Origin: Phenylobacterium sp.
Lineage (GTDB): Bacteria > Pseudomonadota > Alphaproteobacteria > Caulobacterales > Caulobacteraceae
DNA: 47,632 bases
Assembly: GCF_030698145.1 (NCBI RefSeq)
Contig: NZ_JAUYNW010000095.1
Span: 1 to 47,632, forward strand
Reading direction: 5' to 3'
Shown: in pieces, positions 31,301-38,600 of the stretch
Layout: each line of letters begins with the position of its first letter
Numbering within the stretch: the stretch's first letter is position 1
Position numbers and translations under genes: made by a program
The notes under the pieces: generated by a model
Seen by the model: only the letters and a program-made list of their open reading frames with translations
The model's database searches: none
What the model was told of the DNA's origin: nothing

Positions 31301-31631
31301 CCTCGACATTGGCCGGATCGCCGACACCCACCGACTGGACGGTCACCTGTCCGCGATCAAACGCCGGCGCGGTGGCCGTCACCCGATAGGGGCCGCCCAC
31401 GCGCAGGCCGCGCGCGGAGAAGTAGCCGTCAGGGCCGGTCATCGAGGTGGAGGCCGAACCCGTCGGCGCGTGCGTCACCGTAACGGTCGCGCCGCCGATG
31501 GCCGCTCCGGTCTCGTCGGTCACCTGACCCCGCAGGGAGCCGGTGGTTTCCTGCGCGTAGACCGCGGTGGACATGGCGCAAACGAGCACCGTCAGAGCCA
31601 CGCCGCTGGCGAGCCTGTTCATCATTTTCAT
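28323..31631 (-). CDS. Oar-like TonB-dependent outer-membrane receptor with carboxypeptidase-like N-domain
   Basis: About 1102 residues from the ATG at 31631, which has GAGGGG nine bases upstream (ATG 31649 is possible). A signal peptide (MNRLASGVALTVLVCAMSTA) is followed by a carboxypeptidase-regulatory-like beta-sandwich (GSLRGQVTDETGAAIGGATV). A plug domain comes next (ELPSISRDLKDVARLDPFAT) and a long beta-barrel ending in VKVGVKYKF, with the C-terminal Phe that BAM recognises. This is the Oar type of receptor, linked in other bacteria to peptide or protein uptake or surface adhesion; the substrate is unknown. No partner genes adjoin it. The upstream region has a Pho-box-like repeat, and a strong terminator follows. 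Confidence 0.9.
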   Translation of the reverse strand: MKMMNRLASGVALTVLVCAMSTAVYAQETTGSLRGQVTDETGAAIGGATVTVTHAPTGSASTSMTGPDGYFSARGLRVGGPYRVTATAPAFDRGQVTVQSVGVGDPANVEVLLYRPGSAEVAELVVTGAAAAVSQGGPSSNYTATVIEELPSISRDLKDVARLDPFATIDASNQDALSFAGTNTRFNQLTVNGVRQNDDFGLNNNGYPTQRSPIPLDAVGAVNVSIAPYSPINNGFTGGQINAVIKSGGNEFSGSIFAEKTGRDFQGDTIRGAPAGTAFEEKNWGVTLGGPIIKDTLFFFLAYEKFEGELGFDEGPTGSGASVIIPRISTQAVDLFQTDTKRVYNYDPGNYLSGAFPVEDEKKLVKFDWNITDKHRAEFVYQNTLGNSLNGSTSSTFAQGNSVTQPRVGLETNDYNKIEELTVYTVQVNSQWTENFSTEFRYSSKETDTQQNPLGGLGVGEVNVTVNDLPGVAAGAGNAQIRFGADINRHDNYLNVKVETLEAIARYNWGAHDFMVGLRTEQDDVLNVFVGNSLGSYTFSSYANYLSRVASGFTLAGGVNPTGGTVPATLGTARAGAATFGYRLTSLYAEDRLQVLPNLDILAGVRFDTYSMDDLPTFNAAFQSRNGFSNQQNLDGKHVVLPRVSFNWEPMERLRVSGGVGRFSSTGLNVWVSNAFSNNGVNQTNAICTGTFTNVDLTKAPAGCTFTPGNGNTNIVSPGFQIPTVWKANISVGYEFDLGRFGDGWLVQADYIRSTNQNALYWYDLRARQIGVAPDGRAVYGRNNVGTTTGNDFDFMLGNIDKGGSESYALTIAKSWNEGFLEGLGGRFVYTHTESEDANPMTSSIAFSSYTRFATVDAQRPSSERSDYEIRDRFAVDVSYARKFFGDNKTSLRLFAQQRTGLPFSYTFANSRSGNFDNDFGQAVSSYSGRQASSNALLYVPQAAGGSVTATSDPRVTYGPGFNVAAFNTFLQQSGLIGYAGSIVPRNAFDNPDVTTVDLRLSQELPAFFPNGAKLLVYMDVENLGNLLNDEWGVTEQYDFYRGVPVVNVQCGAGGAPACAAPGAVYTYSGTGVGGAFQNPVKPFLRSENSLWQVKVGVKYKF

Positions 31632-31693
31632 TGAGATCCCCTCATCCATCGAGATGGGGTGGAGCTGCCCCGCTCTTCCCCAGTCTTGCCGGT

Positions 31694-31738
31694 CCTATAG
31701 CGCGGAATTTGTCGGTGTGGGTGACGGATTTGTTACGG
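31694..31738 (-). promoter_or_regulatory. Pho-box-like direct repeat and -10 upstream of TonB receptor
   Basis: Read leftward, CCGTAAC-AAAT-CCGTCAC (31738-31721) has two 7-base repeats with a 4-base AT spacer, the 11-base period of PhoB boxes (consensus CTGTCAT-n4-CTGTCAT). A -10-like TATAGG lies at 31699-31694. The -10 is about 10 bases further away than in textbook Pho promoters. Confidence 0.5.
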
Positions 31739-31837
31739 TTACGGCCCCTCGGATGACGGTCGCCCGGAAAGGCGGCGCCTGTCGCTTTACAGACACGCCG
31801 CGCCGCGCAACCTTCCCCGCCGTTTCAGGAGACCCAC

Positions 31838-33394
31838 GTGGCCCGCAACACATTGTCCGACCACGGATTCGACGCCGAATGGCGCGCGGTCCTGCTGGTC
31901 ACCGCGGCCCTGACAGTGGTGCGCCTGGCGGCGTTGTTCGCCACGCCCCTGGAGCTCTATCCTGACGAAGCCCAGTACTGGATGTGGTCGCGCACCCTGG
32001 ACTGGGGCTACTTCTCCAAGCCGCCGATGATCGCCTGGACCATCTGGAGCACCACCGCGCTGGGGGGTGCTTCCGAGGCTTGGGTACGGTTGGCCTCGCC
32101 CCTGTTCCACGCCGGAACCACGCTGTGCGTCTATGCGGTGGGGCGCTCGCTGTACGGGCCCGCCGCGGCCCTGGCCGGGGCGGCGCTCTATCTGCTGATG
32201 CCGGGCGTGCAGCTCTCCTCGCTGGTGGCGGCGACCGACGCGCCCCTGCTGATGTTCATCGGCCTGTCGCTGGTGGCCTATGTGCGTCTGCCGGGCGCCA
32301 CGGGACGCCGGCGCCTGCTGCTGGCAGCCGGGTTTGGCGCAGCCGTGGGCCTGGCCTTTCTCAGCAAGTACGCGGCGGTCTACACCCTGATCGCGGTGGC
32401 CCTGCATCTGGCCCTGTCGAAGGAGGCCCGCGCCGCCTGGACCTGGGCCAGCGCGGCGGCGGCCCTGGCCGCCTTCCTCGCGGTGATGGCGCCCAATATC
32501 GCCTGGAACGCCGCCCACGGCTTCGCCACCGTCCAGCACACCGCCGCCAACGCCGCCTGGGGTGGGCGCAAGCTGTTTAACTTCGCCGAGCTCAGCGACT
32601 TCATCGTCTCGCAGTTCGGAGTGTTCGGACCCATTCCGTTCGCGGTCCTGGTGGGCGGGAGCGTGCTGCTGGCCTGGCGCAAGCGGCTGACGGCGGCCGA
32701 CATCACCCTGCTCTGCTTCGCCCTGCCGCCGTTCCTGATCGTCACCGGCCAGGCGTTCATCAGTCGCGCCAACGCCAACTGGTCCGGCGCGGGCTACGTG
32801 GCCGCCTCGATCCTGGTGGGCGCCTGGTTGATCCGCTGGCGGGCGCGGGGCTGGCTGATCGCGGCGATCGCCATCCAGGCCGCGACCGCCATGGTGTTCC
32901 TGGCCTGTGTGCTGAACCCACCGTTCGCCGACAAGGTGGGCCTGGCCAATTCGTTCAAGCGCGCCAAGGGCTGGGAGCAAATCACCGAGCAGATCGTCGA
33001 GCGCGCCCTGCGCGAGCCGGTCGGCGGGCTCACCGCCATCGCGGTCAACGACCGGTTCCTGTTCAACGCCGCGGCCTATTACGGGCGCGACTTCTTCGCC
33101 CTGCCCGGCCAGCCGCCGCTGGTCATGTGGCTGCGCGAGGCCCATCCGCAGAACCAGGCCGAGACCACCGCCCCGCTGACGCGGGAGAACGGCGCCCGGG
33201 TGCTGGGCGTGAGCCTGGAGCAGGTTTATCTCGACGAGATGGCGGCCGACTTCGCCACGGTGTCCGAGCGCGAGATCTTCAGCGTCCGGCTGGACCGCAA
33301 GCGCAAGCGCCGCGCCGAGATGTTCCTGGGCGAGGGCTTCGCGCCCAAGCCGCGCGACCCGGTCAGTGGTAGGCCGATCCCCATACGGCCTTGA
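31838..33394 (+). CDS. GT39/ArnT-like membrane glycosyltransferase
   Basis: 518 residues from a GTG with AGGAG about seven bases upstream. Multi-pass membrane protein: an N-terminal helix, then PLELYPDEAQYWMWSRTLDW with the acidic D-E pair typical of the first periplasmic loop of polyprenol-phosphate-sugar transferases. GYFSKPPMIAW and many further hydrophobic helices follow, for example LLAAGFGAAVGLAFLSKYAA and FGPIPFAVLVGGSVLLAW. A soluble C-terminal part of about 130 residues ends the protein. Such enzymes move a sugar from an undecaprenyl- or dolichyl-phosphate carrier to lipid A, protein or glycan on the periplasmic face. Acceptor unknown. Its 3' end overlaps msrA by 32 bases tail-to-tail. 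Confidence 0.85.
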   Translation: MARNTLSDHGFDAEWRAVLLVTAALTVVRLAALFATPLELYPDEAQYWMWSRTLDWGYFSKPPMIAWTIWSTTALGGASEAWVRLASPLFHAGTTLCVYAVGRSLYGPAAALAGAALYLLMPGVQLSSLVAATDAPLLMFIGLSLVAYVRLPGATGRRRLLLAAGFGAAVGLAFLSKYAAVYTLIAVALHLALSKEARAAWTWASAAAALAAFLAVMAPNIAWNAAHGFATVQHTAANAAWGGRKLFNFAELSDFIVSQFGVFGPIPFAVLVGGSVLLAWRKRLTAADITLLCFALPPFLIVTGQAFISRANANWSGAGYVAASILVGAWLIRWRARGWLIAAIAIQAATAMVFLACVLNPPFADKVGLANSFKRAKGWEQITEQIVERALREPVGGLTAIAVNDRFLFNAAAYYGRDFFALPGQPPLVMWLREAHPQNQAETTAPLTRENGARVLGVSLEQVYLDEMAADFATVSEREIFSVRLDRKRKRRAEMFLGEGFAPKPRDPVSGRPIPIRP

Positions 33395-33965
33395 GCGCGC
33401 GGTCGCGGCCGCAGCCGATCCGGTAGCGGTTGTAGGCGGCGGGATTCCGCTTGGCGTAGTCCTGGTGATAGGCCTCGGCGGGCCAGAAGGCGGAGGCGCG
33501 CAGCACGCGGGTCGCCACCGGCTTGCCCAGGGTCTTGGCCACCTGCGCCTTCACCTGCGCCGCCGTCGCGCGCTCGGCCTCGGTCGAGATGAAGACCGCC
33601 GTCGTATAGGCATGGCCGCGGTCGCAGATCTGGCCGCCGGAATCGATCGGGTCGATGTTGTGGAAGAAGCCGTCGACCAGCTTGGCGTAGCTGATCTTGG
33701 CGGGGTCGTAGGTGACCTTCACGGCCTCCAGGTGGCCCTCGTGGTTCTGGTAGTCCGGGTTCTTCACGTCGCCGCCGGAATAGCCGGACACCGCCTCGGT
33801 CACGCCGGGCAGGCCCTCCATGGCCTTCTCGACGGACCAGAAGCAGCCGCCGGCGAACACCGCGGTCTTGAGCGGGCCGGCGGCCCAGGCGGGCGCGCTC
33901 AGCGGCGTGGCGGCGGTGAGGCCGAAGACGGCGGCCAGCGCCGCGGCGGTCAGGGTCGGTTTCAT
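33363..33965 (-). CDS. msrA: Peptide-methionine (S)-S-oxide reductase, exported
   Basis: 200 residues. AVFAGGCFWSVEKAMEGLPG holds the MsrA catalytic Cys in GCFW. SGYSGGDVKNPDYQ, GHLEAVKVTYDP and FHNIDPIDSGGQICDRGHAY are conserved substrate-site segments, and AYHQDYAKRNPAAYNRYRIG followed by CGRD supplies a likely resolving Cys. A signal peptide (AALAAVFGLTAATPLSAPAW) precedes the domain, so this copy repairs oxidised methionines in the periplasm. No msrB is next to it. Convergent with the glycosyltransferase gene, overlapping by 32 bases. Confidence 0.93.
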   Translation of the reverse strand: MKPTLTAAALAAVFGLTAATPLSAPAWAAGPLKTAVFAGGCFWSVEKAMEGLPGVTEAVSGYSGGDVKNPDYQNHEGHLEAVKVTYDPAKISYAKLVDGFFHNIDPIDSGGQICDRGHAYTTAVFISTEAERATAAQVKAQVAKTLGKPVATRVLRASAFWPAEAYHQDYAKRNPAAYNRYRIGCGRDRALKAVWGSAYH

Positions 33966-34045
33966 GGGCTCATCATCTCATCAGGCGCCGGCGGGACAAA
34001 CCGCCGTTTCGCCGATGAGATACGGATGTATCGCCGAGCCGGATG

Positions 34046-34687
34046 CTAGATCGCGACGGCGAACTCGGCCTCGGTCCTGGCCTTGATCTCATCGAGCGTG
34101 ACGCCGTCGGCGAGCGCCGTGAGCGTCAGGGGCGATTTGCCTCGGCTGATGTCGAAGACGCCCAGGTCAGTGATCAGCAGGTCGACCACCCCGGCCCCGG
34201 TGAGCGGTAGGGTGCAGGCCTTGAGCAGCTTGGGCGCGCCGGACTTCTCCACATGGTCCATGACCACGACCACGCGCTTGACGCCAGCCACCAGGTCCAT
34301 GGCCCCACCCATGCCCTTCACCACCTTGCCCGGCACCATCCAGTTGGCCAGGTCGCCCTTCTCGGAGACCTGCATGCCGCCCAGGATGGAGAGCGCGATA
34401 TGGCCGCCGCGGATCATGGCGAAGCTGTCGGCGCTGGAGAAATAGGACGAGCTATCCAGCTCGGTGATGGTCTGCTTGCCGGCGTTGATCAGGTCGGCGT
34501 CCTCTTCCCCCTCGAAGGGGAAGGGGCCCATGCCCAGCATGCCGTTCTCGCTCTGCAGGGTCACATGGATGTCGGCAGGGATGTAGTTGGCCACCAGGGT
34601 CGGGATGCCGATGCCCAGGTTCACATAGAAGCCGTCGCGCAGCTCCATCGCCGCGCGGGCGGCCATCTGTTCGCGGGTCCAGGCCAT
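34046..34687 (-). CDS. scoB: Succinyl-CoA:3-ketoacid CoA-transferase subunit B
   Basis: 213 residues. The N-terminus (REQMAARAAMELRDGFYVNL) and GIGIPTLVANYIP are typical of the beta subunit, and VTLQSENGMLGMGPFPFEGE contains the active-site glutamate of the SENGxxG motif, which forms the enzyme-CoA thioester. GGHIALSILGGMQVSEKGDL and GKVVKGMGGAMDLVAG are further family blocks. Moves CoA from succinyl-CoA to acetoacetate or related 3-oxoacids. Its ATG shares one base with the scoA stop (TAATG), so both subunits are made from one mRNA in a coupled way. Confidence 0.93.
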   Translation of the reverse strand: MAWTREQMAARAAMELRDGFYVNLGIGIPTLVANYIPADIHVTLQSENGMLGMGPFPFEGEEDADLINAGKQTITELDSSSYFSSADSFAMIRGGHIALSILGGMQVSEKGDLANWMVPGKVVKGMGGAMDLVAGVKRVVVVMDHVEKSGAPKLLKACTLPLTGAGVVDLLITDLGVFDISRGKSPLTLTALADGVTLDEIKARTEAEFAVAI

Positions 34688-35421
34688 TATGCCGACGCCT
34701 CTTCTTCACGGGCGGCTTCTTCACGTGGGCGCGTGGTCACGCGCTCGATCCGCTTCTCGAACTTCGCGCCGGGCAGGATGCGGTCCACATAGATGCCCGG
34801 CGTGTGGATGTTGTCCTTGTCGAGCTGGCCGATCTCGACCAGGTGCTCGACCTCGGCGATTGTGATCTTGCCCGCCGTGGCCATCATCGGATTGAAGTTC
34901 CGTGCGGTCTTCCGGTAGACGAGGTTGCCCTCGGCGTCACCGGTATGGGCCTTGACGATGGCGAGGTCGGCGACGAGGCCGCGCTCCATCACATAGAGCT
35001 CGCCGTCGAACTCGCGGACTTCCTTGCCCTCGGCCACCAGGGTGCCGACCCCGGTCTTGGTGAAGAACGCCGGGATGCCGGCGCCGCCGGCGCGGATGCG
35101 TTCGGCGAGCGTGCCCTGGGGATTGAATTCGAGCTGCAGGTCGCCGGAGAGATAGAGCTGCTCGAACAGCTTGTTCTCGCCCACATAGGACGAGATCATC
35201 TTCTTGATCTGGCCGCTCTCCAGCAGGACCCCGAGGCCGAAGCCGTCGATCCCGCAGTTGTTGGAGACCACGGTCAGGTTCTTCGTCCCGGCCTCGCGGA
35301 TCGCCGCGATGAGGTTTTCAGGGATGCCGCAGAGGCCGAAGCCGCCGGCCATGATGGTCATGCCGTCGAACAGATGACCCGCCAGGGCCTCGACCGCGTC
35401 TTTTTGAACCTTGTTCGCCAT
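34687..35421 (-). CDS. scoA: Succinyl-CoA:3-ketoacid CoA-transferase subunit A
   Basis: 244 residues. DGMTIMAGGFGLCGIPENLI carries the GGFGLCGIP CoA-transferase motif of the alpha subunit. TVVSNNCGIDGFGLGVLLES, KKMISSYVGENKLFEQLYLS and ELNPQGTLAERIRAGGAG-like LEFNPQGTLAERIRAGGAGI follow in family order. Together with the beta subunit encoded next to it, it activates acetoacetate for use as acetyl-CoA. The C-terminal tail is rich in Arg and Glu (TTRPREEAAREEEASA). First gene of scoA-scoB; divergent from the antiporter gene at 35541. Confidence 0.93.
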   Translation of the reverse strand: MANKVQKDAVEALAGHLFDGMTIMAGGFGLCGIPENLIAAIREAGTKNLTVVSNNCGIDGFGLGVLLESGQIKKMISSYVGENKLFEQLYLSGDLQLEFNPQGTLAERIRAGGAGIPAFFTKTGVGTLVAEGKEVREFDGELYVMERGLVADLAIVKAHTGDAEGNLVYRKTARNFNPMMATAGKITIAEVEHLVEIGQLDKDNIHTPGIYVDRILPGAKFEKRIERVTTRPREEAAREEEASA

Positions 35422-35540
35422 GCGGGTTCCCTTAGGTCACGACGCCGAGAATATCAACAGTTGGTGAATTAGATTCCGATGCGCATATGCCGCCTCGTCG
35501 GGCCATAGTCGGGGCTCCAAGGCGAGGCCGAGATCTAAGC

Positions 35541-37436
35541 ATGCATGGCGACGGACTTCTGATCCAGGCCCTGGTCTATCTGGCGGCGGGCGTGATCTCG
35601 GTTCCGATCGCCAAGCGCCTGGGACTGGGCTCGGTGCTGGGCTACCTGATCGCCGGGGTGCTGGTCGGGCCGTTCGTCCTCGACCTGGTCGGCGAGCCCG
35701 TCGACGTCATGAAGTTCGCCGAGTTCGGCGTGGTCATCCTGCTGTTCCTGATCGGGCTCGAGGTCCGCCCCGCCCTGCTCTGGCGGATGCGCACGGCGAT
35801 CTTCGGCCTGGGCGGGGCGCAGGTCACCTTCACCACGGCCCTGGCGGGCGGGACGGCCCTGGCCATGGGGCTGCCGTGGCAGATGGCCCTGGCGGTCGGT
35901 CTGGTGCTGTCGATGTCGTCCACCGCCATCGTCCTGGCCAGCCTCGAGGAGCGCGGCCTGCGCCAGGGCGCGGTCGGCGAGGCGGCGTTCGGCGTGCTGC
36001 TGTTCCAGGACCTGGCGGTGATCCCGCTCTTCGCCCTGCTGCCCTTCCTGGCCACCATCGCCCCCGACGCCGCGGCCCAGGCCGGCGCTCACGGCGGCGA
36101 CCTGCTGGGCGACCTGCCAGGCTGGGCGCGGGCCCTGGCGATCATGGGCGCGGTGGGCGCGGTGGTGGTCGGGGGCAAGTACCTGACCCAGCCGATCTTC
36201 CGGTTCATCGCCGCGGCCCGGTTGCGCGAGATCTTCACCGCCTTCGCCCTGCTGCTGGTGATCAGCGTCGCGGCCCTGATGCAGACCGTGGGGCTCTCCC
36301 CGGCCCTGGGCGCCTTCCTGGCCGGGGTGGTGCTGGCCGAGAGCGAGTTCCGCCGCGAGCTGGAGACCGACATCGAGCCGTTCCGCGGCCTGCTGCTGGG
36401 CCTGTTCTTCATCACCGTCGGCGCGGGTCTCGACTTCGCGGTGATCCTGGCCCAGCCGCTGTTGCTGGCCGGCCTGGTGGCCGGGCTGATGGTGCTGAAG
36501 GCCGCCGCGATGTATGCCGCCGCGCGGTTCTTCAAGATGCCCGGCCTCGAGGCCGGCGCCACCGCCGTGGCCCTGGCCCAGGGCGGGGAGTTCGCCTTCG
36601 TCCTGCTGACCTTCACGGTCGGGGCCGGGGTGATCGACGCCGAGCTCGCCAAGCTGATCACCGCCACCGTGGCCCTGTCCATGGCCGCCACGCCCCTGGC
36701 CATGGCCGCTCATCAGGCCCTGGTGCTGAACGGCCCCATCGCCGAGGGCCCCAAGCCCGCCCACGAGCCGTTCGAGGAGGACCCCCACGTCATCGTCGCG
36801 GGCTTCGGCCGGTTCGGTCAGATCGCCGCGCGCCTGCTGATGGCCAACGACTTCAACGTGGTCACCCTGGACTCCAGCATCGAGCAGATCGAGACCCTGC
36901 GCCGCTTCGGTCGCAAGGTGCACTATGGCGACGCCGTGCGGTTGGACCTGCTGCGCACCGCCGGTATCGACAAGGCCTCGATGCTGATCGTGGCCATCGA
37001 CGACCAGGACAAGGCGGCCGAACTGGTGGAGGCCGCGCGCCAGGCCTTCCCGCACCTCACCATCCTGGCGCGGGCCTGGGACCGCCGGCACGCCTACGAC
37101 CTGCTGCGCAACGGCGCCGACGACGTGGAGCGCGAGACCTTCGAGGGGGCCCTGGCGGTCGGCCGGCGCGCCCTGGTGGGCCTAGGGTTCAGCGAGTACC
37201 GCGCCACCCGCGCGGCGACCTATTTCCGCAAGCTGGACAAGGCGCTGTTCGACGAACTCGCCCCCATCTACGGCGAAGAGGAGAATTTCATCCTGGCCGC
37301 TCGCGACTCCCGCCAGACGATGGACAAGCTGCTCAGCGCCGAAATGCGCAAGGCGGCCGAGGAGGACGCCGAACGCACCAACCTCGCGGAGTCCCGCCGC
37401 ATCGTCGAGAAGGACAAGGAGAAGGTCGGCTCGTGA
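35541..37436 (+). CDS. KefB/KefC-type CPA2 monovalent cation:proton antiporter with RCK domain
   Basis: 631 residues from the ATG at 35541 (frame open to 35487). About twelve membrane helices form the Na+/H+-exchanger-like CPA2 domain: LGLGSVLGYLIAGVLVGPFV, LLFLIGLEVRPALLW, VLSMSSTAIVLASLEERG, and FQDLAVIPLFALLPF. A TrkA-N/RCK domain follows from about residue 415: HVIVAGFGRFGQIAARLLMA with the GxGxxG dinucleotide loop, and YGDAVRLDLLRTAGI. This is the architecture of KefB/KefC, glutathione-gated potassium efflux systems that acidify the cytoplasm against electrophiles. No KefF/KefG-like partner is adjacent. The C-terminus is a charged helix. Confidence 0.92.
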   Translation: MHGDGLLIQALVYLAAGVISVPIAKRLGLGSVLGYLIAGVLVGPFVLDLVGEPVDVMKFAEFGVVILLFLIGLEVRPALLWRMRTAIFGLGGAQVTFTTALAGGTALAMGLPWQMALAVGLVLSMSSTAIVLASLEERGLRQGAVGEAAFGVLLFQDLAVIPLFALLPFLATIAPDAAAQAGAHGGDLLGDLPGWARALAIMGAVGAVVVGGKYLTQPIFRFIAAARLREIFTAFALLLVISVAALMQTVGLSPALGAFLAGVVLAESEFRRELETDIEPFRGLLLGLFFITVGAGLDFAVILAQPLLLAGLVAGLMVLKAAAMYAAARFFKMPGLEAGATAVALAQGGEFAFVLLTFTVGAGVIDAELAKLITATVALSMAATPLAMAAHQALVLNGPIAEGPKPAHEPFEEDPHVIVAGFGRFGQIAARLLMANDFNVVTLDSSIEQIETLRRFGRKVHYGDAVRLDLLRTAGIDKASMLIVAIDDQDKAAELVEAARQAFPHLTILARAWDRRHAYDLLRNGADDVERETFEGALAVGRRALVGLGFSEYRATRAATYFRKLDKALFDELAPIYGEEENFILAARDSRQTMDKLLSAEMRKAAEEDAERTNLAESRRIVEKDKEKVGS

Positions 37437-37493
37437 CCGGCGCGCTTCACGAGGTTTTTGCCCGACCGGGCGCCTCGGTGTAGGGGATCGCTC

Positions 37494-38426
37494 ATGACCC
37501 AAGCTTCGATCCAGCCCGTCTCGTTCCAGGACTTCGGACGCGATTTCAACGGCTTTTCCCGCGACCTCGGCGGCTCCTTCGCCCGCTACGGTTTCGCGGT
37601 GATCTCCGACCACGGCCTGCCCCAGGACCGCATCGAGCGCGCCATCGCCGCGGCCAAGGCCTTCTTCGCCCTGCCCGAGGCGGTGAAGTCGCAATATGTC
37701 GGGGTCGGCGGCCAGCGCGGCTACACCCCGTTCGGCATCGAAACGGCCAAGGACGCCAAGCATTTCGACCTGAAGGAGTTCTGGCACATGGGCCGGGACC
37801 TGCCGGCGAGCCACCCTTACCGCGCCTCGATGCCCGACAATGTCTGGCCCGCCGAGGTCCCGGAGTTCCACGCCGAGATCGCCTGGCTGTTCCAGACCCT
37901 GGACGCGCTCGGCCGCAAGGTCCTGGAGGCCATCGCCACCTATCTGAAGCTGGACCGGCATTTCTTCGACGCCACTGTGGACCAGGGCAACTCCATCCTG
38001 CGCCTGCTGCACTATCCGCCGGTTCCGAAGGATGGTCCCAACATCCGCGCCGGGGCGCATGAGGACATCAATGTCATCACCCTGCTGCTGGGCGCAGAGG
38101 AAGCTGGGTTGGAGGCCTTGGACCGCGACGGCCAATGGCTGGCGATCAATCCGCCGGCCGGCTCGGTGGTCTGCAATATCGGCGACATGCTGCAACGCCT
38201 GACCAACAGGGTGCTGCCCTCAACCACCCACCGGGTGGTCAATCCAGCGCCCGAGCGGCGAGGCTTCGCGCGCTACTCGACGCCGTTCTTCCTGCACTTC
38301 AATCCGGACTACGAGATCGTCACCCTGCCTGGTTGCGTCGACGAGACGCACCCCGACCAGGGCCTGCCGCCGATCACCGCCGACGCGTTCCTGCTGGAGC
38401 GGCTGCGCGAGATAAAGCTGCTGTAG
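37494..38426 (+). CDS. 2-oxoglutarate/Fe(II)-dependent oxygenase (isopenicillin N synthase-like)
   Basis: 310 residues. N-terminal half is the non-haem dioxygenase N-domain (RDLGGSFARYGFAVISDHGL and AFFALPEAVKSQYVGVGGQR). The Fe(II) facial triad is His189 and Asp191 (AHEDINVITLL) and His246 (STTHRVVNP). The downstream RxS pair (GFARYSTPFFLHF) binds the 2-oxoglutarate carboxylate. These enzymes hydroxylate or otherwise oxidise small molecules; the substrate cannot be read from the sequence. It follows the antiporter by 57 bases on the same strand and may be co-transcribed. Confidence 0.9.
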   Translation: MTQASIQPVSFQDFGRDFNGFSRDLGGSFARYGFAVISDHGLPQDRIERAIAAAKAFFALPEAVKSQYVGVGGQRGYTPFGIETAKDAKHFDLKEFWHMGRDLPASHPYRASMPDNVWPAEVPEFHAEIAWLFQTLDALGRKVLEAIATYLKLDRHFFDATVDQGNSILRLLHYPPVPKDGPNIRAGAHEDINVITLLLGAEEAGLEALDRDGQWLAINPPAGSVVCNIGDMLQRLTNRVLPSTTHRVVNPAPERRGFARYSTPFFLHFNPDYEIVTLPGCVDETHPDQGLPPITADAFLLERLREIKLL

Positions 38427-38600
38427 AAGCGGTTGCGGCGCTTGGATTCGCGCGCGCCGGGGCCGTCGTTTCCGGGCGCGGCCGGCGGCGCGGATTGCTC
38501 CACAGCTTTCTAGTGGAGGTTGCCGAACAGCGTTCGAATAAAGACGGAAATTTAACCCAAAACGATCAGTGTCCCGCCACAAAACGTGTTGGGGGAACAG

